Positions 48,420-60,600 of a DNA stretch of 64,000 nt are shown in pieces; position 1 is the first letter of the stretch, and the number at the start of each line of letters is the position of its first letter. Made by a program: the position numbers and the translations under genes. This DNA comes from Liolophura sinensis (lineage: Eukaryota; Mollusca; Polyplacophora; Chitonida; Chitonidae): assembly GCF_032854445.1 (NCBI RefSeq), contig NC_088295.1, forward strand, positions 28,257,385 to 28,321,384, read 5' to 3'. The notes under the pieces are model-generated. The model made no database searches. It was not told the DNA's origin and saw only the letters and a program-made list of their open reading frames with translations.

Positions 48420-48650
48420 TCACTTCTCTCGTCTATTACTGAAAGGATTCTTCACAACCGACTCGTGAATAATAACAAACAAGGGTATGTACGAGAGGAA
48501 GTCCAGAAGATCTAGCGAGGTTAGGTGACCCAGCTTCCTTCGCACATCAAACTGATGTTCTCTGCTGATCCCACCTGCCTGGAGTTCCACACAGAGCTGG
48601 TCTAATGATACTGTATTAGACTCGGTGTCCACACTGCACTCCCACAAGGC
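48420..48650 (-). CDS. Last coding exon of the minus-strand gene
   Basis: Acceptor TTCTCAAAG then ALWECSVDTESNTVSLDQL, ELQAGGISREHQFDVRRKL, LDLLDFLSYIPLFVIIHESV and a stop (TGA on the minus strand at 48422-48420). The hydrophobic run sits inside an alternating helical pattern and is probably a buried helix, not a membrane span. Possible ATTAAA signals on the minus strand lie near 48100 and 47990. Confidence 0.82.
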   Translation of the reverse strand, partial: ALWECSVDTESNTVSLDQLCVELQAGGISREHQFDVRRKLGHLTSLDLLDFLSYIPLFVIIHESVVKNPFSNRREK

Positions 48651-51600
48651 CTTTGAGAAGAAAAATAACAAGTTTGTATATATACATACAGAGTAATTAA
48701 TGATTGTTCTTGATGCCAACTTTTCAAGTATAAAGTGACCTAAAATTTAGCTCATTTTGCCTGATTCTACAAGTTATATCCATCTCAGAAAAGTGTTTCG
48801 TTATTTGTTCAGAAGGTATGAATATATCCTTCTGAAAAAAGTTCAATTTCAGCTCCCAAAGTAATATTTGATGGCATTTATTCACCTTTAACCATTCACC
48901 TTTATGGTCGAAATTTAAGGTCATTTAATACTATATAAGTAACCTGAATGACCCTGGTATGAAAACGAAGTGAGAAACTTTCCTATGTACATCGGGACAC
49001 ATATAGAATTGTACAGTATAATTCTGGAACACTTAGAGTAAGGCATATTAGTACATTACTGCTTTCCCAGCCTATACTAATACTGGTTCAACATGGCTGA
49101 CCTTCCACTGTTCTTCTACAGTGATGATGCCCTGGTGCAGACCCTCTACAGTGTGATTGTAGTGGACTGTTCATTGCAATGATTACCACCAGATACCGGA
49201 TTTGGATTTGCAGACAATATTTAGATAGGTTAAAATGTTGAGTTTGCTTTTTAGAGAGGGTAACTGAAATAATGGCCAAGATCACAAGGCATTCATGCAA
49301 GACTTTAATTCAAACAGAGCTTAGTTTTTCATATTTTTCCTCTGCTCACACAAATGGCCAAATTAGTACCGGTAACCTATTTAAGGCTACCTAAGCTCTG
49401 CTCAAATTCGTCTGCCCATAGAGACTTCAGGCAATGGTTATGAGGTCAGAAAGACCTTTCCAAAGTCCTTCTAACCATAGCTGTTTCGCTTTCGTAGTTG
49501 AAAATGTGTATGTAGTCTTAGTTTTGAATTTCCTTCACCCTGACTATCCGAGTACATGTAAATGTAGGAACCCCTTGAACTTCAGGTAAGAACTGTATTT
49601 TGGGCTCCTACACAACATCAGTCATGAACTTTTGCATGTGATCTTGCACGAAGCTCAGAATTAAATGACGAATTAATAACACATTCACCCTGAGTGTCCG
49701 GGTACATGACATATTAATAACACATTCACCCTGAGTGTCCGGGTACATGACATATTAATAACACATTCACCCTGAGTGTCCGGGTACATGACATATTAAT
49801 AACACATTCACCCTGAGTGTCCGGGTACATGACATATTAATAACACATTCACCCTGAGTGTCCGGGTGCATGACATATTAATAACACACTCACCCTGAGT
49901 GTCCGGGTAAATAGACACCGAATATTAATAACACAAGGTTGTATTCTTTATCATCAAGTTCAGATTCTAAAACATGTAAAAACCATATTACTTGAACAAA
50001 TGTCTGAAATTAAGCATTCAAAAAGAAAAGCTGCAGCTTAAAAATCTTATTAATGCTTATTCCTCGCAGTGCAATAGATTGTTCACACTTCATGGCTTAG
50101 CACCAAAGTTTATGTAACTTAATGTTTGCTTATAACACCATCCCAAAGAAGTTGTAATCATATCAGCTGTATTACCTTCCACAGGTCCATCTTCATCTCC
50201 AGACTGGCAAAATCTATTTTCCCGATCAAATCTTTCATCCAATCACTGCAAAGAACATGGCGGTATACGTAGGTGAATATTAAAATGCAATTGTTGTTGA
50301 CTCTTTGCTGATTTTGACAAAAATAAAGCTCTCTTTAGTTCACTTGAACATGCACAACCATATTTTTTATGGTGATTGCTACTCATCAGACTGCCAGCAT
50401 GGATATACATATATGTACTGGGTTAAGTGCTCGGGGGAAATAACATTACCCTGGGGTTTGTTCAAATACATTTGCATACAAGTACATATGGTTTATGGTC
50501 AATCTGGGAAGACTGTCACAAAATTAGGAAAATCACATTTTCATAGCCTTTTTTTGTAGATAATGTTACCTCATGGTCCACTAACCTAGCCATGGAAAAA
50601 AATTTAGTACAAAATGGAATGACCAAGTTTTGTGAGAATGGCCCCTGGTAGCAACAGTGAAGCTGCAAAAGTGTTAGAAAATTAGTGCACTCTTACATCC
50701 TATTCAGGTATAAATCCACTTACTCTAAGGCAGAAATTCGTTTTGACAAGGCAGCAATGACAGAAAACAGCTTGAAATCTGCCCCTGTTGAAACATCGTA
50801 TCCCATGAGCTCTAAAATCTGAAATGAAATTCACACAAATTTAACATGTAGTTGTTTAATGTTTCGTGTCAAAATTATTATTCACCATAATTTTATGCGC
50901 CAGCCATAGAGAAAACCGATCAACCACAACTACTGAATTTTAACATGGTACTTAGCTGCGGTTTGAAGTAGTGCCTATCAAAAATGTGAATTAGGCTTTG
51001 ACCAGTGAAATGTGTGTCAATTCTACAAACCATTTAAATTAATCAAACAAAAACATTCAAAGGAATTATCTCTGGTTTTATCTACTTAACATGGGAGCTT
51101 AGTGTAAAACTTCATGAAATTAATCATTGCAATTTATTATGGGAACAGGAATCAGCCTCACAACAATGTATTCTTTCAGTCTTTTGATAGGCTACGAGAA
51201 GATCAAACGTGCATATTTCTATGCTTGTCTTCAGAACTATGCACATTGTATAAGATAGTCTTCGGTTCAAATCCAGTATATTCCTTCTCATTTCTTTCAA
51301 GTTTGTCCTCCTTTTTCCAATTTTATTTCTGCTATTACCTTTACAATTCTAGCAGAACACATTGTACAGAGATGATTCCTGGAATTGCTGCCCTTCTCTT
51401 TCATATTTTTGTTCTCTGACTCAGAGTTTATTGTAAAAGATGCTGGCAAATATATCTTATACGGCATGAACACATACACTAGACGACCAAAAATAGAAAA
51501 AAAATTAAAAATGAATCTCACCCACTGTAGCATTAATTTTGCATATAACTGTTGCAAGTTTAGCCAATAAAAAGAGTGTCAAATAATACATACCCTGCGT

Positions 51601-54600
51601 AAATATTCATCTTCTACTTCTGACAGTTTTGTATTCAGGCTTTTCAGAGCACGTATCACCTGTTGCCCTGACAACCATGGATTATCTGGATCTACCTGAT
51701 GAAATGAAGTAAACCCACAAAAAACCCATAAAAACATTTTAACATACATGAGTATTAAATAATACAATTCATATATTAATTCTTCCTTAGTGAAAAAATC
51801 TTTGTAAAATCTAGTAAAAAGTTTTTAAAGAAAGCCATGTTATTTCAAAATTAATGAAATCATGACAATAGTTGTAAAAAGGGTGTAAACTATTTAAAGT
51901 CTTACTATAATTAATTTTTGAGGTTCTCACAAGATTTTCCCACATTCACACTCATGGCACTTACACACATGTTGATACACCCACCCATCCAGGGACTGGC
52001 GCAATCAAAAAGCCCTCCACTGCATTCACACTAAATTAACTGAACTTTTCATATAGTAGTCACTGCTAAAGCCCTTTGTCCCACGTGATATGCCAGGTTC
52101 AATTCTGACCACACACTTTAATATTTAAAGTATTTTGACTCTTTAGTTGTATGTGCTCAGTATCACAGAAAAGTGTCATTATATATTCTGTGTGAAAGGT
52201 CGTGCTTATTATGAGGGATTATAATAACAGTTAATGATAGGTTCAAATTGACATCATCATGTTATGACCAAAATAACCCATCACACATATAAAAACAAGA
52301 CGACAACAAAAAAAGATCATTATGCTTAATGTAGAAAGATAAATTATCACTAAAAATTGACACAACTAGCGCATTCTACCAAGTGCGAAATACTGACTCA
52401 CAGACTGAAACGCTTCCTTGAAACTGTGATGTGATCCTCTATCAAATATACAGTACTTGGCCAAAAAATCATCTGAAATGAATAGGTCATAACATAATTA
52501 ATTACCTACATTCACCCGTAAGAAAATCTAAACGAAGATATCCATGGCAATTTCACTCAATTTTCATGCATCACTGCCAGTGAGAAATATTGCCAACCCC
52601 AAAAACGACTTGTGTCATTAGTTTCTTTTTTCTCACACGTGGAAACATGTAGACAAACAATTATGAGACAATTAGTCCCAGTATTTTACCAAATGCATTT
52701 TATAGTATAAATCTATTCATCAGAGAGAGGACAACAACAACAAGAGGTCTCTGACTTACTCATAATGTCACAGAATTTTTCACCAACCAATCACCATGAT
52801 GTACAAACTCTATAAAGACAGATTAGTTGGTAAAACATAACTTAAGTTATGTACAATGTAGTGTTTATTATAACATCATACACTTCACATGATTTCTTTG
52901 AGCAACAGAGTGATTTGTTGGTGTAAAAGTCCAACAATTATAGATTAAATGAATACACTGCAAAAAAAAACACACACACACACAAAAAAAAAGTGTTTCC
53001 AACTTGTGTCATAATTTGATTCATTACTCTACTGACAATTTTCCCGCACTCACAGTCTTCAAATCTTGGTCCACTATCTTTTTCTATCTGAGTACACTCT
53101 TCCTGGGGCTGAGGGTATGTCCTCATTTTCAGACGTTCCAACAGAATCTGCTGTTTCTTCCTCCGCTTCTCTGCAAGTTCCAGCCGCATCCTCTCTTCTG
53201 CATAGGAAGACTGTTTCAGTGAGGCCTTGCGATGTCGAACACTCCTCTTAGGGTTGGAGGTTGGTGGTAGCGCCATCTGGTTTTTGATTTTGAGTTTTGG
53301 CTCAGGTGTACCCTCATGTATTGAGGGTAGAGGAATGTCTGGGATTACTACAGGTGGAAGTTCTGAATTTAGATAAAAAAATCAAATTGTCAAAGCTACA
53401 TGTATGAGTAGAATTGTTCAACTGGTTTTTCATATCATATGCAAGAATATTTCACTTCTTTCGATAGTAGTTAGTTTCAGGGCTGGAAGAAACTACAACC
53501 AGATCAAAGAACATATGATTTAATATTACTGGCTGACAAATGTACAGATCTTACTAAACTACCATGCAAGCGCACACATCTTACCATGTGCAATACTGCT
53601 GCAACCTGGTAAACTGGATGTCCCAAATATTTGTTATATATGTTTAATACGTTTGATCATCATCACAATTTACCTGTATCAAAGGAAGATTCCTTTTCCT
53701 CAGTTTCCACGATACTGATGACTGCATGAATGCTAAGTTTTCTATCACTAGGTGTTGGAGACGGTGATGCTGGAGGTGTAAGAATCTTTGGTTTTTGCGC
53801 ACTTTTCTTCAGAGGTTTCCTTTCCTTTTTAACTTTTTTGGGGAGTGGTTTCCTCGTAACTACAGTTTTTGTAACATCTGGCAAGGAATTGGAGTTTTTG
53901 TTCAGTGTGTCCTCCTCCTGAAATATTCAAGTTATCAGCATGATAATTATATTCATGCTATCAACATTGGTGGACTGCACTGATACATTAATGCAACAGT
54001 CTATAGTGTGTGTTTCATGGTTTTCTGAAATGTCATTTCATACAGCCATTTTGCAGCGGGCCATACTATCTTTTGCTCAAACATCACCAAACCACCCCCA
54101 CCCACCCCTACCAGCCCTTTGTGGATAGGTTCTATTATCTCATTAAGTGGCTTAACATTATTCATATAAAGATGACACTCAACGTTTTCTTTAACAATGA
54201 ACACAGAAATGTATCAACAATGTGTTATTTACATCTAATAGTTCTTTGTAATAAAGGGGTGGGATATCCATCTGTCATTTTAAATAAATGACCTCTATCT
54301 CATTCCTGCCTTTTTGATTTTTTGATTCCTAATGGGCAAATGAGCTTCGTCCATGAACAGGTTTGGGTAACGTAAATATTAACTCAGATGTTCAAGAGCT
54401 TGAACAATATTATGGTACTGGAAGTATATATACCACCATTATCAAAAGATGATTAAGTATTTCCTCCCACAGAAGGAAAGCACAGACATGTGTATCTGAT
54501 CATCACATTCCTGTATAACTTTGGTACAGTATCTCTGTCTTGATCTGAATAGGGTAGGCAAGTGTCAAAACTAAAGTTATCTTAATTACCTGTATTATTT

Positions 54601-57600
54601 TTGCTGTGATTAACAAAATAAGAGAAAAATTCTTAACAACAATCAAATAAATAAATCAATTATGTATGAAAAGCCAGGTAAGAGAAATGCCAATGTGTCA
54701 CATCATTGTGTGATCACAGTTTCACTGTATAAAATAAAATTAAAGTTTATCACCAAACAAATTAAAAGAGCACAGTGACTGTAGTCAACATACCTGTACT
54801 TGTATCTGTGATATAACATTATCTCCATCAGTGACAATCCTTGATACTGTCTCAACCAACTCTGTCTCCTTAATAGTTGATAACAGAGGAGTTAAGGGCC
54901 TTGGTATCACCTCAGGATGGGTTTGATCTGGAAAATTTAACACATGAATTCTATAATCTCATGACAATAGCCGTGTTTTGGAAATGCCAAACACCTGCAT
55001 TCCATAATTCCAAGGCTATCAATGTTCTGGAAAAGTTAAACATCTAAATTCCATGATCCCATGGCTATCAATGTTCTGAAAAAGGTAAACACCTAAATTC
55101 CATAATCCCATGGTTATCAATGTTCTGGAAAAGGTAAACACCTAACTTCCATAATCCAATAACTATCAAGTATTTGGAAAAGTTCAATGCCTAAATTCCA
55201 TAATTCCATGACTATCAATGTTCTGGAAAAGTTCAATGCCTAAATTCCATAATTCCATGACTATCAATGTTCTGGAAAAGTTCAATACCTAAATTCCATA
55301 ATTCCATGACTATCAATGTTCTGGAAAAGTTCAATACCTAAATTACATAATTCCATGACTATCAATGTTCTGGAAAAGTTCAATACCTAAATTCCATAAT
55401 TCCACGACTATCAATGTTCTGGAAAAGTTTAATACACAAATTCCATTATCTCATTGCAGTGTTCTGGAATATTTTATAATGTGAACTCCATTATCTCACG
55501 CAGTGTTCTGGAAAAGCTAATTCCAAACTATCATGGTTATCATTGTTAGGTATAAGTACCACTGATGCTTGAGAGGCAAAGTGGAGACAAACACTAAAGG
55601 AAACATAAAAGCGAACAGTTTGAACAGATTCATTCACTGAACCAGTTAAAAGAAAGATCCCTCCAAAGTTTTACTACGTACATCACAAACTATTCAGAAT
55701 TGACTCAGAATTTCAACCTGTGCTTCTCCTGAAGTGATTGGTGTCTAACAGAATTGTAATCAGCCCTAAGCTATTTGCTGCCCTTTAAACTAACATCTTG
55801 CTTACTAGATCTGAAGTAACATCCAGTACATTTGCTAACCCATCTTTTGTTAGGAGAGGTCAAAACTGCTGTGCCAATCAGAATCATTATTTCAATACAC
55901 ACCTCCCAAAAAGTAAGAATTTGATTGGTCGGACAGTAGATGGGCTGAATGCACATTAGATGTTACTTCACATCTGGTATTACAGGCCAGGGGCCACTTG
56001 CACAAAGTGATCAAGAGTTGATTGTAAATACCACTGCTATACATGTAAAAAACATATCTTGCCAAGGTAGTTACAATCAACTTAGCCTTCAATCGCTTTG
56101 TACAAGCGGCCCCAGAACAGGGAAGGGGCTGTTTGATACTACTTAAGTGAGACAGTGATTCATGTATGTACATTTTTTGAAGGTGAAAACACAAGAGCCT
56201 AACCTGCATGTACAATAAAACACAGAAACAAGAAACATTCAGCACTTTATAGTTGCCATACCTGTGGTATGAGTGTTTTCAGCACCATTAACGATGCTAC
56301 TCTCATTCCCCTCACTGCAATTTCCACCGCTCTCAGCTTTGCTTGTCAAAGAATCTGTGTCCCATCGCACACCAAATTTTTTCCTTTCATGTTGAGCATC
56401 TGTGGTTTAAAAAAATAAAACGTAACTGTAAGCGTTCTGAAACCAGAAATGACATACAGGCGTAGTGGTTCACAAAGTGTAGACGAAATAAGATGCACAT
56501 GCAGCTGAATACAACAGACTAAAAGCTATTCATGAAAGAGGCCTATTGTAAATACAAAATACAACACTATAGCACTTAAATTAACACTAAATTATGACCG
56601 GATTAAGTATATATGTAGATGTATAGACAAGAGACACAAAATATTAAGTGTCATATAGGTATGTATGTGATGTGAAAATGTAATCAGTATGTATAAAAGC
56701 ATCCATAAACTGAAAATCATTTATAAATCTCTTTAATTAACAACATTATTTAAAATCCTAAAACAAAAATGCAAATGCAAATTTACAAACAATATTTAAA
56801 AAATTCAACTATTAAGCACTTATAAGATAATGGCTAATCTGTAGACAACAACATATTAACAGAGGTCTGTGCTTATAAATGCAAAGAAAACACTATGATA
56901 AAGTATTCATCAGTTGAAAGACCAATAAACATTGTCCAGGAAAATAGTTTGATTTATTTTTTTTAGGATATTTCTAGGAGTGATGTAGTGAACATGAATT
57001 TTGAATGATGAAATATAGCTATCCATGTGTGTCAAGTGGCATAAAGCTGAATTGACATCACTGATCCCAATAATACCACAGTAGAATCCAAAGTTTTACA
57101 TGCATTTTGCTAGGTCGAAAAATATTGTAAAGAAAATAAATCCAACCATTTTCCCAGACAATATTTAAGGTCTTTCATCTGACATGTACATGTACTTCAT
57201 GCTTACGTGCTCTTTGCCTTTAATATGAAGGCAAACAATTATACAACTCAACACCATTAGCCAGGGATAATTAGCAAAGTCTAACAGTAGGTTAATCATG
57301 ATATTCATTAATAAACAGCAATCACAAATCTCAGTATTTTTGTTACCATCAATCAGTGCATCAGTGCATTGACAGTGCACCATCAATCCATAGTGCCACA
57401 GTTACAACTATCAACAAGTGCTGGTGACACACATAAAAGCATGGGAGATTACTCAAGTTGGTGCTGATAAATCTTATAAAGTTGTGTTAGAAGGGAATAA
57501 TGCATCATCCACATGAACACATCCAACACAAACATTCAAGCGATACTACCTAATACAAGAGATGGACTTTGGCTGACAGGGCCTAGGTTTGTCTTGGGTG

Positions 57601-60600
57601 GACTTGGAGTTATCCCCCTTTGATGTGCCTGAAAGTCTTGACCGTTGATGGGTGGGTTTGGAGGATCAGGGACAGGGGCGAGGGCAGGGGCAGCCGCAGC
57701 AGCTGCGGCAGAGGGGATAGGCATGGGGAAGCTAATGATGGATGGCAGTACTATGGTGCTGGAGGTAAACGTCATCTCTGTGGGAGATCTGTCCACAGGG
57801 GTTTGTACCTCTCGGGCTTTAATCTCTACTGGTGCTGCTACAGGCTCTTCCACTACATACAAAATGTAACGCAAAAATACACTGATCTGGTATTGGGTCT
57901 ACATTAATAGCTTCTGGTATCTCTGAGTGGTATTTATGATCAAGTTATTTAATCTACCCATATTACATAAATACGTGTCCCAATATTAATTCTAAAACAT
58001 GTATCAGCCACAAATATAAAGGTACTATATAAAACCATGAACTACTCTACTACACTCCATCTTTGATAAAGCTATTGTAATACTGGGTTAATGTCTACCC
58101 TAATTCCTCAATCTTTTCACATATGAAAGATCAACTTTCAGTGCAATTTATGCACATTTTTAATCTGATTATGGGAACAAAACTACAATGGTTTGATTGA
58201 CCAGTTTTGGGGCTTCACAATAAGTATAATTTTATGAGTCAACACAGAATAATGCCCTCGGAATATTTGAAAAGGTTGATAAATTACAGTAATGTCTAGA
58301 AATATACTGACAAGCTATGTCAAACTAAACATGCTTTATAAACATAAATTAGAAATTGTATCATTCCCTGACTAAGAAAAGTAATGGCGACATTTGTTTT
58401 AGTTCTAGACATTTTCTTATGTTTGTTACCAGCCTTTTCTGTCTTCTTCAGCTTTAGATGAATCCTTCTGAATGGGATAAATTCTGGCAGACACGTAAGC
58501 ACATGTATATAAATACTCCACATTGAAAATGGTTCCGAACAGCCTTATATACACAAGTCTTTTTAGACTATGTCAACCATGATAATTAGAAGGTTCTGGG
58601 TTCAAATCCCCATCTGGCACAACAGATCTATCATACTTACATATATTTTCTATGAAGTAAGCTGAGGATGTCTTGGAGTGGACAGAGAGGTCTGTATTGA
58701 TGGAGGATGTGGAACCATGTCTACTGTGGGTACGGGCTTTACTGAGGGTGCTGGAGTCCTTATCACTCTGAGCATCTAGGCGTGTGGAGTCACAACTCTC
58801 ATCTCCCCCAGGACCACCGAGAGCCACTGTAAAGGGAGGTAACCAAGAGTAATTGTTCATACTTTGCTGATGACAGACTATGAGGAAGTAACTTATGAAA
58901 ATAGTACTTACAAAAATGCAAATAATAATTACTTGCCCTTAATGATCTAAAATTTCGTCCATAGCTAAATTGCTCATTTTCATAGATCCTAGGAGTTCTA
59001 TTAACTTATAAAGGTGTTTTGAGGTTCATTTGGAAGGTAGGATAATATCCAAATGCAAAAATGTAAGTTTTAGCACCAGAAGTAATATTTCATCTGCCTC
59101 CACAAATGCTCTTCTGTGGTCAAATTTTTTGGTCATTTAGGGTACATTATATTGTTAAACAACTAAGTGACAACTAGATACATTCAAGTACAATTAAACA
59201 TTTTACACTGAATATGTTGTCTGCTTACAGTACTGTTAAGTCCTTCCATGGACTAAGACTTTTATACAGGTGACTAAATTAAATAGGCACATGTTTTTAA
59301 GTCTGAGATGGTGATCATGATTAAGTTTCTTCTTAGAAACAAAATTCATCACAGCTTTTCTTTAAGCTCAAAACCTTACATCCTCATTAACTCAAAACTC
59401 ACATGACGCAGATGGCCTGTCCTCTCCTGTTGTCTTTTCTACTACAGTGGGAGGTAGAGATATCCCCACTGTATTTCCTTCACTATATGGGGCAGTGCTA
59501 GACCTATTGAAGTTAGCTGACTTGCTGGGTGTCGTAGAGGGAGGAGGGGCAGGTGGAAGTGAGGCAGCTGATGAGCGTGACTGCCTTGATAGAGGAGCAC
59601 GCAACGTAGATCCTGAGAATCACAAACTTAATCTCAGATTTTTTGAAATGATAAAACATTTTAGATGACAAGACATTTTAATATATAAATATTAACATAA
59701 CACTTTTGTAAAGCCCATTTACTTGTTTCCAAAAAGTCATTAGTGAGAAAAACTATCACAAATTTTTCTGGTTGAGTGAGAAAATCTTGATGACCTTCTC
59801 AGAATTTCATGAACGTCTCATAACATTAATGACAAATATTAAAAAAGAAAGAGTTACAAGAACAGAATTCCTTCAAATTTTATGATGTCCATAATCAAAC
59901 ACATAATATATATTTGTTTATTTCATTGGTGTTTTGTATTGTAGCAAAAGACTTAAACGGAGGCATTACAGTGGGAGGAAACGATGCAGAGCCTGGAGAA
60001 AACAAGGCACAGCACATCGGGGGAAAGAAGGCACGGAGCATCAGGGAAACAAGGTACAGAGCCTGGAGGAAACAAGGCGTGGAACATCGGGGAAACAAGG
60101 CAAGGAACATCAGGGAAACAAGGCAAGGAACATCGGGGAAACAAGGTACGGAGCCAGGAGGAAACAAGGCACGGAGCATCGGGGGAAACAAGGCACGGAG
60201 CTTCGGGGAAACAAGGTACAGAGCCTGGAGGAAACAAGGCGTGGAACATCGGGGAAACAAGGCAAGGAACATCAGGGAAACAAGGCAAGGAACATCGGGG
60301 AAACAAGGTACGGAGCCAGGAGGAAACAAGGCACGGAGCATCGGGGGAAACAAGGCACGGAGCTTCGGGGAAACAAGGTACGGAGCCAGGAGGAGACAAG
60401 GCATGGAGCATCGGGGGAAACAAGGCACAGAGCTTTGGGGAAACAAGGCACAGAGCATGGGGGAAACAAGGCACAGAGCTTCGGGGAAACAAGGCACAGA
60501 GCATCAGGGAAACTAACAGCCACAATCACATAATATGGGTAGAATCTGTTCCACTACAATAGTTTCAAATCAGAATTAATTTTCAGTTCGATACATTCAG

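Noticed and set aside
53030-53053. Extension of the coiled-coil exon through CECGKIVS
   Set aside because: A strong GTGAGT donor precedes it, and splicing there joins in frame to the next exon.
57620-57907. Plus-strand Gly/Ala-rich frames
   Set aside because: They are the antisense of the Pro/Ala-rich exon 57852-57550, whose splice phases fit the minus-strand gene.
58575-58616. tRNA-like 3' half (GGGTTCAAATCCCCATCTGG)
   Set aside because: No matching 5' half or A box at the right distance; probably a SINE or tRNA fragment.
59895-60562. Several overlapping open frames of about 190-200 codons on both strands
   Set aside because: They cover a 24-bp minisatellite whose period is a multiple of three. 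All frames read as the same short repeat, and the region is intronic to the minus-strand gene.
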